Assembly (NCBI GenBank): GCA_009746045.1
Contig: RPFO01000312.1
Location: 2,535,279-2,599,278, forward strand
Direction: 5' to 3'
Length of the DNA: 64,000 bases
Source: Mesostigma viride
Taxonomy: Eukaryota > Streptophyta > Mesostigmatophyceae > Mesostigmatales > Mesostigmataceae
The notes under the pieces: generated by a model
Database searches by the model: none
The model's input: only the letters and a program-made list of their open reading frames with translations
What the model was told of the DNA's origin: nothing
Translations under genes and position numbers: made by a program
Shown: positions 1 through 11,783 of the stretch, one piece after another
Position numbering within the stretch: the stretch's first letter is position 1
How the letters are laid out: each line of letters starts with the position of its first letter

Positions 1-420
1 TGCCTTTGCCCTAACTGTTACCCTAGCATCTGCCCTTGCCCCTATCCTTTGATCCCCAGTGTTTGCCGTTGCCCTCATCCTTTCCCTAGTGCCTGCCCTT
101 GTCTTCATCTTTTCCCTTGTGCCTGCCCTTGCCCTTGTCCGTTCCCTCGTGCTTGACTTGTCCTAATCTCTTTCCCTTGCGCCTGCCCTTGCCCTTATCC
201 GCTTCCCTTGTGCCTGCCCCTGCCCTTGCCCTTGTCATTTCCCTTGAGCCTGCCCTTTTGGCAAGCACAAGTGCCTTTGTCCTTTCCTTGGCCTTGTGCT
301 TGCTCTTCCAGTTTCCCTTTCCTTTGCTCGTGCGGTTGCCTTTGCTCTTACCCGGGTGCTTGCCCTTGCCGTTTGCAAGCTGCATTATTGTCTTAGCAAG
401 CTAGCAAGTGCAAACTGGCA
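1..420. repeat. degenerate CCCTTGCC-rich tandem repeat
   Basis: Pyrimidine-rich sequence in which short words such as TGCCCTTGCCC, TTTCCCTTGTGCC and CCTGCCCTTGCCC recur every 25-35 bases with many substitutions. It is open in several frames on both strands, as expected of a biased tandem repeat. No domain is visible in any frame, so I do not call a gene. Confidence 0.7.
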
Positions 421-1106
421 CTGAGCCAGAAATGCAAGCAAAGCAGCCAGTGTAAATAAGGATGGACGGGAACAGTAGAAAGCTAGGGGTGGCAACGGTG
501 CTAGAGCTCATGGCAACAAGGTGGTCCCATTCTTGCTGCATTGGGTGCGTTGCGTGGGTGGGATATTGCGAGAGGGGGACATTCTTGCCTTGGTTGTGTT
601 TTCACATGCACCCGGTGCTTGAATTTATGCGTGCAAGGGTGGCTGGTATCCCAACCAACAGCCTAAGAGGAAAAAGAGTGCTTAGAAAGCAAGAATGACT
701 TAATGTTGGTAATAGCAGTGGCGGCGGCAGCAAAAACTGTTGTTATAGATGCAAGCTACAACACTGCGGATGGTTTCTCACACTAATGTGGATAATGATA
801 ATGCATGCCACTTAACGGGACCATATAAACCACAACAAGAATAAATCGTGAGAGCAAAAGAAAGGGGAGTACAAAATGGCCGGCTTACCTAGCTACAGCA
901 AAAAAATTACATGAAAAACAAGATAACTCACCTTTGTCGCAGCAGTGACCATATCAGACAGCTCACAAAAACTTGTTGATCCTTGAAACTTCCTGCTTGA
1001 AGGCAGCCACCAACGGTCTGGAGTTTTCACCCCAGTCCTTCTCAACAGCCAAGGAAAAGGGAAAGAGAGAGGAGGGGTGCGGGAGGGACAAGAGAGCGGG
1101 GGGTGG
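421..1106. other. no feature recognised
   Basis: An ordinary-composition stretch with a 78-codon open frame at 462-698 (+). That frame has no recognisable motif and no supporting context. Nothing else is seen. Confidence 0.5.
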
Positions 1107-1108
1107 GA

Positions 1109-2421
<1,313 letters not shown>

Positions 2422-2960
2422 GGTGGTGGTACACAAATACCGTACAGGTGGTACACAACTGCAGCCAGGACAACAGCCGGGCGCTGCGTACCTGCCGTGG
2501 GAAGGAGGGGGGTGGTACACAAATACCGTACAGGTGGTACACAACTGCAGCCAGTACAACAGCCGGGCGCTGCGTACCTGCCGTGGGAAGGAGGGGGGTG
2601 GTACACAAATACCGTACAGGTGGTACACAACTGCAGCCAGGACAACAGCCGGGCGCTGCGTACCTGCCGTGGGAAGGAGGGGGGTGGTACACAAATACCG
2701 TACAGGTGGTACACAACTGCAGCCAGGACAACAGCCGGGCGCTGCGTACCTGCCGTGGGAAGGAGGGGGTGGTACACAAATACCGTACAGGTGGTACACA
2801 ACTGCAGCCAGGACAACAGCCGGGCGCTGCGTACCTGCCGTGGGAAGGAGGGGGGTGGTACACAAATACCGTACAGGTGGTACACAACTGCCGCCAGTAC
2901 AACAGCGGGTCCTGCCGTGGGAAGGAGGGGGTGGTACACAACTACGGTATACCGGCCTAG
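2422..2960. repeat. 86-bp minisatellite, about 6.5 units
   Basis: Copies of ACACAAATAC start at 2431, 2517, 2603, 2689, 2774 and 2860, giving a period of 86 (once 85). A last unit at 2936 is shortened to 76. Inside each unit the word GGTGGTACACAA occurs twice. The period is not a multiple of three and the unit has no stop codon on either strand, so all six frames stay open across the array. Coding is therefore doubtful. Confidence 0.95.
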
Positions 2961-3019
2961 TACAGCCCGATGTAATTCCCGAGGGCCTACATGTAAAGAC
3001 TTAAGACCGACGGGCATAA

Positions 3020-3660
3020 TCAACGACCTATATTACCAATAGCCGCCGCATATCAAACAGGTCGTATTCATGACGCCCGTCGAGGGCGATGACGGTGACG
3101 GCGTCACCGTCATCGCCCTCGACGGGCCAACATCTAAACTCTTCTCTTAATCAACAATCTATATTACCAATAGCCTCCGCCTATCAAACAGATCCTATTC
3201 ATCGCGCGCGTTAACGCCCCGTCATCGCCCCGTCATCGCCCCGTGATCGCCATGCCGAGGGCCAACCTCTTAACTCTTTATTCGGAGTAATAGTCAACGA
3301 CCTATATTACCAATAGCCGCCGCATATAAAAAAGGTCGTATTCACGACGCCCGTCGAGGGCGATGACGGTGACGGGCGTCACCGTCATCGCCCTCGACGG
3401 GCCAACATCTAAACTCTTCTCTTAATCAACAAACTATATTACCAATAGCCGCCGCCTATCAAACAGATCCTATTCATCACGCGCGTCAACGCCCCGTCAT
3501 CGCCCCGTGATCATCGCCATGCCGAGGGCCAACCTCTTAACTCTTTATTGGGAGTAATAGTAAACGACCTATATTACCAATAGCTGCCGCCTATCAAACA
3601 GGTCCTTTCCATCACGCCCGTCGAGAGCGATGACGGTGACGGCCGTCACCGTCATCGCCC
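3020..3660. repeat. five-unit repeat of 131-143 bp, hairpin and plain units alternating
   Basis: The word ATATTACCAATAG recurs near 3030, 3161, 3304, 3436 and 3571. Units 1, 3 and 5 carry long GC-rich inverted repeats: 3075-3100 with 3102-3127 (26-bp arms, 1-nt loop), 3349-3374 with 3377-3402, and the 32-bp palindrome 3627-3658. Units 2 and 4 instead hold repeats of CGCCCCGTCATCG. The A-B-A-B-A order suggests duplication of a two-unit block. Confidence 0.9.
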
Positions 3661-4784
3661 TGCCGGCATTGCCATACAAGAAGAAGCTCTCGATCCCAGG
3701 TATAGACTACCTCGGGTATCATCATCGTAATTGCTAGCATCGAGATCATTCATACCTACCGACGATGGCCAGCTGCAAAAGAAAAATGTCGACCAACAGA
3801 CAGGACCTATCGCCGGGAACCCTCAAGGCAATAAGGGCGAGACAGGCTTTCACCGTTAAGTAAAGTTGTCCACATCGTGCTAAGGAATTTGTGCTAATCT
3901 ATGAGTACCTATATGGACACTTTGTCGCATTTTTTACATGGCAAATAAGCGATGTATGTGTCATGTAGGCTGCCATTGGTGCATGCATGCATGGGCCAGC
4001 AATGATGGTCAGAGGTACATTGTGCCTATGAGATAACCATCGATTTGTTGATCAGCAAGTGATTCATTACGTGAGACAACAATATGTTTGGGGGCTAAGC
4101 TTCTTACATTCCAAGTCACATGGCCCGCCATAATTGTTTTCTTATGTGTTTAAGGTTAGGGCTCTGTTCATGACTGAACGTCATGAACGCGCTCTATTCA
4201 TGACATTGATTAATTGATTTTAATTAGTCTCATGTCCATGTTGGGGGACCGGGATCTCTGAATTCCCCAAAGAAGATATAGTGGAAGTCACCCCAAGACG
4301 TCAATATCCGTCAAGACGTCAATAACAACATGTATGTCCACAGCTCAGCTAGTAGTCTAAAATATGGGCCTCGAGCTAATCTTGCACGCAAGCAATGCCT
4401 ATCATCAAGGATTAATTAATGCCTATCAACAAGGAGACAATCATGCTTGTTAAATTTCCTAGGACCCACAACTGGGGGGTCGTAGTCTTTGACAATGTCC
4501 GCCTGGGCAACGCTACTAATCCTACACATCCGAGGTCCCATGTCTGAATAAGAGGGGTTGAGCGGATGACGCCAACAGTGTCTGTGCTCTGCATGTCAGC
4601 TAAAATCATATCGCGGAGACAAACATATGGCGGTATGTCCAATGCTGGCCACTGCGTCGCCTAACAGGTTCTTACATGGTCGGCAAGGGCCTGACCATGT
4701 AAGAAGATATCTCCCTGGCTGGCCAGTCCACAAGGAACCAGCACAGACCTCATCTGAATCAACCTGATTAATTAACTAACTACT
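3661..4784. other. AT-richer stretch, no gene recognised
   Basis: No coding motif and no copy of the repeat families described elsewhere was recognised. Small TTAATT-rich patches occur. Confidence 0.4.
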
Positions 4785-5657
4785 TAATTCATTTATTAAA
4801 CTCATGCCCCCATCAGGGAGTCAAGGAGCATTAGCTAACCCCGATTAATTAATTAATTAATTAATTAAACACGTGCTCCTGTTGGGGAGTCACGGAGCAC
4901 CGAAGTGCTTTTAATCCCTGTGTGTGCACAACAGGAGAAAGGGCAGAGACCCCCAGTCTCCTTCATGCCTAAGGCATGCCACAGCTGCATTCGGGAACGC
5001 TAGCTAAACGGACACGCCAACGATCCGGCAATCTGTGGGTGCAATAAGACCCATGTGAGCATGGCATAACACTAGGAGCGTGGGCAAGTAATCTCATCAT
5101 AGCCAGGACGTAGCATGGCTGTACTAGGACTATACCCCGATCAATGGATGGATGGATGGATGGATGGATGGATGGATGGATGGATGGATGGATGGATGGA
5201 TGGATGGATGGATGGATGGATGGATGGATGGATGGATGGATGGATGGATGGATGGATGGATGGATGGATGGATGGATGGATGGATGGATGGATGGATGGA
5301 TGGATGGATGGATGGATGGATGGATGGATGGATGGATGGATGGATGGATGGATGGATGGATGGATGGATGGATGGATGGATGGATGGATGGATGGATGGA
5401 TGGATGGATGGATGGATGGATGGATGGATGGATGGATGGATGGATGGATGGATGGATGGATGGATGGATGGATGGATGGATGGATGGATGGATGGATGGA
5501 TGGATGGATGGATGGATGGATGGATGGATGGATGGATGGATGGATGGATGGATGGATGGATGGATGGATGGATGGATGGATGGATGGATGGATGGATGGA
5601 TGGATGGATGGATGGATGGATGGATGGATGGATGGATGGATGGATGGATGGATGGAT
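4785..5657 (-). mobile_element. LINE-A 3' end (antisense), interrupted by SINE-1
   Basis: 4785-4845 is a diverged LINE-A 3' terminus read from the minus strand (tail, then the GGGGAGTCA block, then ACCCCGAT). It is broken by a SINE-1 and resumes at 5134 with ACCCCGAT, directly followed by GGAT repeats as in other LINE-A 3' UTRs. The copy is truncated at or inside the GGAT array, since no reverse transcriptase sequence follows. Confidence 0.8.
4846..5133 (-). mobile_element. SINE-1 copy, 288 bp, in LINE-A
   Basis: Flanked by the 8-bp direct repeat ACCCCGAT (4838-4845 and 5134-5141). Read from the minus strand, it begins near the GTACAGCCATGC block and ends with the hairpin AGCACTTCGGTGCT, the GTGACTCCCCAACAGGAGC stem-loop and a TTAATTAA tail. 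Other copies are at 12446, 25258, 34770 and 63602. Confidence 0.9.
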
Positions 5658-5658
5658 G
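5144..5658. repeat. (GGAT)128 perfect microsatellite
   Basis: About 514 bp of uninterrupted GGAT with no visible substitution. It sits where LINE-A 3' UTRs carry only 3-6 GGAT units, so it is an expansion of an element-borne microsatellite. The Trp-Met-Asp-Gly open frames here are artefacts. Confidence 0.98.
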
Positions 5659-7041
5659 TCAGGCTTGTCTTACATGATGCAGTGGAACTTTGGTGCTGGA
5701 GGGTTAATTGTGGCCCGGTCTGGTTTAGCTTCAGTGCTCTCATGGCGGCCTTCATTTGTAATTATTTGAATGCATGCCCATTGGGCCATGCATAGTGTAT
5801 ATTTTTTACGCATGCACGCCCATTATGTATCGCTGGGTCCATCCCATCAATGCTTGTTTATTGCCAGGTCTGGTGTAAGTAAGTTAGTGCTATCTAGTCT
5901 ACAAAATCCTCACTACACTTCTCCCCAAAGCGCCCCTTCCGCTTTGGGGGAGGGGGCTTACCCACATGGGCTGGCGTGTGAGCCGGGACATTGGTCTTCC
6001 ACCTCTTCTTGTTCTGCATAGGAACAGAGAGCGAAGAAATGCGGTGTGGGGACCCCTTCTCGTGGTAATGCGTTACATGTACTCCCCACCGGGCTTTGCT
6101 CTTCATGGGTTCATAAAGACAACAATTATTCAGTAAGAATTTAATAAATTAGGAACATATATCCGTTGGGAGTCACTGTTACACATATACCTGAAAAGGG
6201 GCATATGATTTTAAATACATTCTGAGCTACAACCTGCACGTGCATGGGTTTAGTTAACTGGCACCTATACTAGAGGCCTGACATGGGGTGGAGCTTCAGT
6301 GCTTCCCCGCCTTCTCCTTCTCCCACACTGGGTGCTCCGCGTCCTTCTTCTCCGGCCCTGCCCATGGGTGCACCGGCCCCGCCTCCTCCTTCTCCTCTCG
6401 GGACGATTCGCGCTCCACGCATGGCTGCAGCATCAGTTAGCACGGGCAAGACATAGCAGTAACCGCGCTATTGCTGTTCTAGCACCAGCCTAGCAGACTG
6501 CCATGATCACTCAGCAAACCCACGACAGCTAAACCCTTGGCTGTCACAACCAGTCCATGCATCATTAAGTATGGGTACAGGGAAAGCTTCCCGCATATCC
6601 ATGGCCATATGGATGGCAGCAACACAACGACTTGCCCCCTAGCCCCCCGTGCACACACAAAAACGTGGGTCGTGGCTTCCACGCCCCATCCGCCATGCAT
6701 GACAGCGCGTACCTTACTCGCATTCACACCGGGCTGCATCCCAGCGCCGTTGCTGTCCCCATGTGACACGTCGGCTGATTAAGCAGACACACAGCAGAGT
6801 CTGATGTAAACCGCTAAACCCCAAACCCATGCAGACCACAGTCAAGGACGCGTGCATGTCAAGCCATGCCAATTGTGAACCGTACAGCAATTTACTTTTC
6901 AAGCCTGAAGAGGTGGATAGCAGATACTAGCCTGGAAGAGGTTACAGGGGCACATGTCCATTAGCGAGCGGAACAACACAGCATACACCCTACAAGCGTA
7001 CCGCACAATGTCCTCCTGCAATTGTCTGCAGATCTCCCAAT
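5659..7041. other. no gene recognised
   Basis: Contains a 10-bp-stem inverted repeat (5923-5932 with 5940-5949, CCCCAAAGCG). Several open frames shorter than 100 codons have no recognisable motif. Nothing else can be supported. Confidence 0.4.
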
Positions 7042-7137
7042 GCCGCAGACATCTCCACTGCTCTCATGGCGATTGCAAATGCTTCATGCCGCTGACATCT
7101 CCACTGCTCTCATGGCGATTGCAAATGCTTGATGCCG
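7042..7137. repeat. 46-bp tandem duplication
   Basis: The segment from GACATCTCCACTGC to CTTCATGCCGC is repeated head to tail with period 46 (starts 7048 and 7094) and about one mismatch. Confidence 0.85.
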
Positions 7138-7209
7138 CACCTCTGCTTACAGCAGAAAAGCTTCCTCCGGGCGAGGCACCTGACTGGAACCAACACCCAT
7201 TCCTTGGCT

Positions 7210-8320
7210 TCACAACGTGGCCATGACAGCATCGTGAATCTGCTTCGCCAACGCCCACACTTCAGGACCCGCGCCCTGCACCGCCATGGCCACAGGCTGC
7301 ACCGCTGCAATCGATGCAGCATTCACTGCCTGCGCCGCACCATGTACTGCATGCACGAAAGCCAATCCTGGCTCGGTTATCATGGTCTTGCCCGATTCCT
7401 GCTGCTTCTTCTTCTTCGATGCGGTCATGCGCACTTTATACCCCTTCCTCTCCAAGCACGCCTTCAGCACCTGGCTCGTGCGGTGCTGAATATGCTTCTG
7501 AAGGCGCGCCTTCTAAACACGAAATGTTGGCAATGTATGATTCCCAAACGGCATGATAGGCACATAATCAGTCCCATTAATTGCTTTGCGGCAGTCAATG
7601 CACCAGAACACCTGTTGAAAAAAGAAGGTTATGCGCGCTAGCGATTACCCGCGGCAAGAAGCAATCAACACGCCTCGCTAACAACTGCAACCACAATGTA
7701 ATTCATGACGGGCCACTCACCGCTACCCTGCTCTCCTGATTCAATGTCTCCCCATTCTCAAGGCCTCCATTGTAAACCTCTCCGTCTTCACCATCGTCAT
7801 CGTCTTCCTCTTCCTCCACTCCGACGTATCCGTGTTTCCTTTTCCTAAGATACCTAGGGTTGTTCAAGTCGTATGTGCGGCGTTGGCACACTTCCAACAA
7901 AATTTTGGCCGCCTCTACCCATTACCATTTATTCGTACTATCATAACATATCCAGGCGTTTGAAAAATCATTCCCTCGTTCGAACTTCTACCCCTGGGCG
8001 TCCATGACGAGGCAGTCACGACGGGACGCAGATGCACAAAAATAAAACAAGGCGACATCCCTTCAATCATTGACCAAAAAACAGAATACGCGCAGAACTT
8101 GGATTTCAACACCACGCACCCATTACCAGCGAGCACGGCTGGCCTGCAACCGCCATCATTTCATAACCAGAAGCCAGGGCCCACACTCCATCCCGTTACC
8201 TCATCTTCCACGCACGGCTTCCGCTGCTTCCCTCTGCTCTTTCGCATTCTCCGCCAGCAACCTCGCCTTCTCCTCGTCCAACAATCCACTAAGAATAAAA
8301 TCCCCTCTATTGGACGCCAT
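7210..8320 (-). pseudogene. three-exon gene of unknown function with in-frame TAG
   Basis: Assembled exons on the minus strand: 8320-8216 (starts MASNRGDFILSGLL), 7912-7721 and 7611-7210. All junctions are phase 0. Donors are GTGCGT and GTGAGT. Acceptor 2 (TTTTTTCAACAG) is strong and acceptor 1 is weak. Exon 1 gives a charged, probably coiled-coil segment. Exon 2 ends in an acidic run rich in Glu and Asp. Exon 3 begins VFWCIDCRKAINGTDY, a Cys-x2-Cys that with later His residues (QKHIQH) resembles a zinc finger, then a Lys-rich stretch and an Ala-rich tail. A TAG at 7515-7513 interrupts exon 3 while the frame continues for 100 more codons to TGA at 7212-7210. PURU and the LINE ORFs here end at TAG, so it is most likely a true stop, giving either a short protein or a decaying gene. 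I do not recognise the family. Confidence 0.45.
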
Positions 8321-8998
8321 TCAGACGAACTTTGCTAGCGTCTTTTCACCGGCCCCAGCACACATAATCTATAGCCGCTTAATGACAACGGCCGACAACG
8401 ACAACTGCTGAATAGGCGAAAAAGGCTGATAACTACATTTTTATATTTCGCTGCATTTGCTAATAGACACGCACGTTCTCCCACTTCTCCATTACAATAT
8501 AATTATCCATCTGGCCGTGTACAGGCAAAGATCCCCGAAGTAACTTACTGAAACGTATCTTACAGCATCGGATCACTGGCACCTAATCTACAGGTGGTAG
8601 ATTACCAACCAAGACCCGTCGCGGTAATTTACTCTGTCGGTAATGTACTACCAAAGATGTGCAGTCGTAACGTTACTCTTACTTACGGCTAGTAAAATTA
8701 CTACGTAGGATGATAGGTAGTAATGATTACGGCGTTGGATCTCACGCCTCGTATCTAGGTAGTAAGATAAGACCTCGTAATTTACGCCTCGGATCCTTTT
8801 TACTACCCTCGGACGAAAAGTATAGTGCTGCAGTGGACATATGGCGGGGTACGTATAATAAAGCTGTGTTGAGTGTGCACCGAAGTACGGTAGACCCTCA
8901 TAACAGCGTGCGGATGACGGTTATCATGCAGGCTGGGGAGTGGGGACGCGAGCGCGAGCAAGGACAGCCCATGTATACCTAGTGACCTAGTGACCTAG
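8321..8998. other. no gene recognised; TAGTAA/TTACTAC-rich patch
   Basis: From about 8580 to 8830 the words GGTAGTAA, GTAATTTAC and TACTACC recur irregularly in both orientations. This suggests an old inverted-repeat element, but no boundaries could be set. Confidence 0.35.
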
Positions 8999-9011
8999 TA
9001 GTTCCTAGTGT

Positions 9012-9485
9012 ACACCCCTCGCATTGGTAGTTTTAATTCGGTTCAGCCGAAAGGCCCTTCGGAAGTAGACAATAGCGTTTTATTGGTTGAAAGTGCCACT
9101 GTGCCCGCCCAATTAATTCATTATTAGTTTGTTTGTTTGGTTACCGAACAACCGTTGAACTGGCTGCGAAATTTAGTAATTCTTTGTTTGTTGACTTTGT
9201 TCTGTATAACCCAGCCGGATGCAATGCTCTTACAGTTACGGCTAGGAAAAGCACATTTTTCAGCCAGAGACTTAATATTTCTTTGTTTGTTAGCGAGAAA
9301 GCTGCACACGTGACAGGAAAATAATATTTATTTACAACTTCTTTGTTTGTTTGGCAGCCCGAAAACAGACAGACGAGCACACTCGTGAAATAATTATTTA
9401 CAAATTGTTTGTTTTATTTAGCACTTTCAGGTGGCGAACTAAAATAATTAATATTTATAATTAAAACTACCAATGCGAGGGGTGT
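9012..9485. mobile_element. MITE-like element with perfect 27-bp terminal inverted repeats
   Basis: Termini 9012-9038 and 9459-9485 are perfect inverted copies (ACACCCCTCGCATTGGTAGT followed by TTTAATT). A 12-bp direct repeat with one mismatch (AGTTCCTAGTGT at 9000-9011, AGTTCCTGGTGT at 9486-9497) flanks the element. The 474-bp interior repeats TTTGTTTGTT about four times at roughly 80-100 bp spacing and encodes no transposase. Confidence 0.85.
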
Positions 9486-9596
9486 AGTTCCTGGTGTATA
9501 GAGCGGCCCACCAGAGGACAGAATCAATAGCCTTGCTTGATATGAAGTCAACGAAGATCAGGATGGCGGGAAACTTACCAGGTTGCGCGGGATGTA

Positions 9597-9971
9597 GTAA
9601 GAGTATGCGTTAACCTTGGTCAAAAGGTTTGCGCATAAAAAGTATAAGCACTATAGCTTGTACAACTTAGAACCGGCGCGGCGCGGACGTCATGGGTTCG
9701 AAACCTCGTGGGGACAGTGCCGAGCAACTAGGGATTATTTGGGAGGATCCGTCGGGGCACCGGTCGGACCTAATTAATCGCCTCGCGAGGTAGATATCGG
9801 ACCTTCCCGGGATTAATATCGAATCAGTAATTCGATATCGAATTAGTATTTCGATGCGGAAGTAAACCCTAGTTAGGGAGCCCCAATGCACAAGGTTTTA
9901 AGTTGTACAAGCTATAGTGCTTATACTTTTTATGCGCAAGCCTTTTGACAAAGGTTAACGCATATTCTTAC
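9597..9971. mobile_element. inverted-repeat element with 78-bp arms
   Basis: Arms 9597-9674 and 9894-9971 are inverted copies differing at about four positions, each containing GCATAAAAAGTATAAGCAC. The 220-bp interior holds GGGTTCGAAACC, a perfect RNA polymerase III B-box-like word, but no tRNA cloverleaf can be folded around it. A further partial arm in direct orientation to the left arm lies just downstream at about 9987-10064. Confidence 0.85.
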
Positions 9972-9986
9972 ATCGGCTGCACAGGA

Positions 9987-10064
9987 TGTAAGAACATGCG
10001 TTAACCTTAGTAGTAAAAAGGTTTACGCATAAAAAGTATAAGCACTAGCTTGTACAGTGTACAA
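9987..10064. repeat. third copy of the 78-bp arm
   Basis: GTAAGAACATGCGTTAACC through GCATAAAAAGTATAAGCAC matches the left arm at 9597-9674 in the same orientation, with small indels. Two arms plus this copy suggest a second, partly deleted element. Confidence 0.8.
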
Positions 10065-10079
10065 CTAGGAGAGCGATTT

Positions 10080-10796
10080 CCTCGAAGAGGCGACGCGCGA
10101 CGAAGTGATATGGCCATGATGACGGTGTTGCGCCCAGGACAAAAGCCCATTTGACTTTCCCCTATAGAGGTGACGGTCGAGAGCAGAATGAAGGCGGTTG
10201 AGGATCATGCGCATGAACAAATTGAGTGCGGCGCCGCTGGATGCAGACTACTCGGTAGTTGGCGGGGTCGTCAGGGAAAGGCCTTTGTTTTTGTACAGCA
10301 TAATACGGTAGCTCGGTGCTGCCACTCAGGAATCGGCGGCGCGGGCGGCAAGCAGGATCCGGTCAGTGCAGACGTCGAGCAGGAACCCCGTGGCCCGTGA
10401 GCGCCGTCAGCTTAATCACCGGGGGGGGAGCTGCATGGTCAGGTCCAATTATGGCGGCGTAGAAGCGCAGTTGCTTGGCGGGCGGTGGCCGTGCTCAGCT
10501 CGAGCTCGGTAAACGGCGGTAGCTCGTTGGGGCGATCGGCCAGGGGCCGCCTTCCGTCAGGGCCGGGTACGTGTATAGTCCAGCTCATGGCGGCGGGCGG
10601 CGTGGGTGGTGCAGGGACGCCTGCAGGCGCCAGGCGCGCGGCCGCCAGAGGGCCAAGCGGCGGAGGCGCGGCGGGGGGGCGCCGAGCAGCCGCTCGATAC
10701 CACTAGCTAGATATATCCGGCCAGTTACTAAGGCTCGAAACACACACACGCCCTGATCCATGCAGCATTGAAGCTGTTTCCAGCCCCACCGCGTCT
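10080..10796. other. GC-rich stretch, no gene recognised
   Basis: Several 60-76-codon frames occur because the sequence is GC-rich. None shows a domain or a plausible start context. Confidence 0.35.
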
Positions 10797-11015
10797 CAAA
10801 GGTCATCTAGATAGTCGCTCTACACGTAAGCCAGCCATAATGTCAACCGAACCGGACTATGGGTTAATGCACAAGGCTACACATTTCCATAACTCCATTC
10901 ATATTCATCATCCTGAACGACTCGAAAACGCGGACAAGATAACGGCAGGCTCGAGCTACCATGGTCCGGATTCTCCCGATTTCTGGCCTGCCGGCTGGTT
11001 GTCTCAGTCCTTGAT
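10797..11015 (-). mobile_element. SINE-D copy (tRNA-like)
   Basis: On the minus strand this reads GACAACC..CAGGCCAGAAATCGGG, then TGGTAGCTCGAGCC (A-box-like), then a GTTTTCGAGTC word, which corresponds to GTGTTCGAGTCC (B-box-like) in other copies. Longest relatives are at 19924-20125 and 45929-46090 (+). A shorter one is at 31047-31158 (-). Confidence 0.75.
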
Positions 11016-11509
11016 ACACAGCAGTTGCTGGCCGACCTCGTCGGGTCCTACTAGCCCAGTTTGAACACCGCATTTCCTCCATCTCTCTTTCTTGGACTGC
11101 AATGCAGAACAAGTGAGAGGTGGCAGACCATTGTCCAGGCCCACACGCCAGCCCCTGTGGGTAAGTCCCCGCCCCCCCCCAGGAGGTGAAGGCGCGCTTT
11201 GCTGAGTAGAGTAGTTAGGATTATCTAGATTAATAGCTTAGAGTTAGCTTATAGTTAGGTTTTGCGGCTTCGCTCACCTCCATGCACCTGGACATCAAGT
11301 GCAAGGGAATACATGCTACTATATATACATGATCTCCCAACGGAGTCATGTTAGAATTTAATTTTAGAGTTTTTTTGTTCCAAATCACGGAGAGGCTACT
11401 ACTAGGCCCCCCATGTCCTCTTCTAGCAGCTCTTCATGAAAGTGCGGGGCTTGCGGCGCCGCCGGTCTAGCATTGCTGGGCACGTTTCGTTGACTATATG
11501 GTTGGGGCA
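11016..11509. other. no gene recognised
   Basis: No coding signal. The sequence at 11380-11470 resembles LINE-A reverse transcriptase antisense words (AAATCACGGAGAGGC, CCCCCATGTCCTCT) and is probably a short degraded LINE-A piece. Confidence 0.4.
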
Positions 11510-11573
11510 TTAATTAACTGCGCGTCAGTGACGTGAGCATAAGTCCTCAGTGGGAGGGGAACATGGGATGGAT
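11510..11573 (-). mobile_element. LINE-C 3' end, left part
   Basis: Antisense LINE-C terminus (GTGAGCATAAGTCCTCAGTG and GGGAGGGGAACATGGGATGG) cut by the LINE-A insertion. The same LINE-C resumes at 14277 with TGGAATGGATGGTGTAAGC. Confidence 0.85.
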
Positions 11574-11737
11574 CGAATGAATGAATGAATGAATGAATGA
11601 ATGAATGAATGAATGAATGAATGAATGAATGAATGAATGAATGAATGAATGAATGAATGAATGAATGAATGAATGAATGAATGAATGAATGAATGAATGA
11701 ATGAATGAATGAATGAATGAATGAATGAATGAATGAA
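11574..11737. repeat. (GAAT)41 microsatellite at a LINE-C/LINE-A junction
   Basis: A pure GAAT run lies exactly between the LINE-C 3' UTR and the LINE-A terminus (CTCGTGCTCCCGTTGGGG from 11741). It occupies the place of the usual LINE-A TTAA-type tail. It may have grown from the tail or from the GGAATGGAT target. Confidence 0.95.
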
Positions 11738-11783
11738 ACCTCGTGCTCCCGTTGGGGAGTCACGAATTAAGCATTAACCCCGA

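Noticed and set aside
5115-5795. Long open frames of repeating Trp-Met-Asp-Gly and Ile-His-Pro-Ser
   Set aside because: They are all frames of a pure GGAT tetranucleotide array with no non-repeat domain, so they are not proteins. The same applies to 11743-12348.
7210-7611. Genetic code with TAG read as Gln
   Set aside because: PURU, LINE-A ORF2, LINE-B ORF2 and LINE-C ORF2 all end at TAG at natural C-termini, so TAG functions as a stop here.
9670-9720. Possible tRNA gene (GGGTTCGAAACC)
   Set aside because: No T-stem pairing, acceptor stem or anticodon arm can be formed around the B-box-like word.
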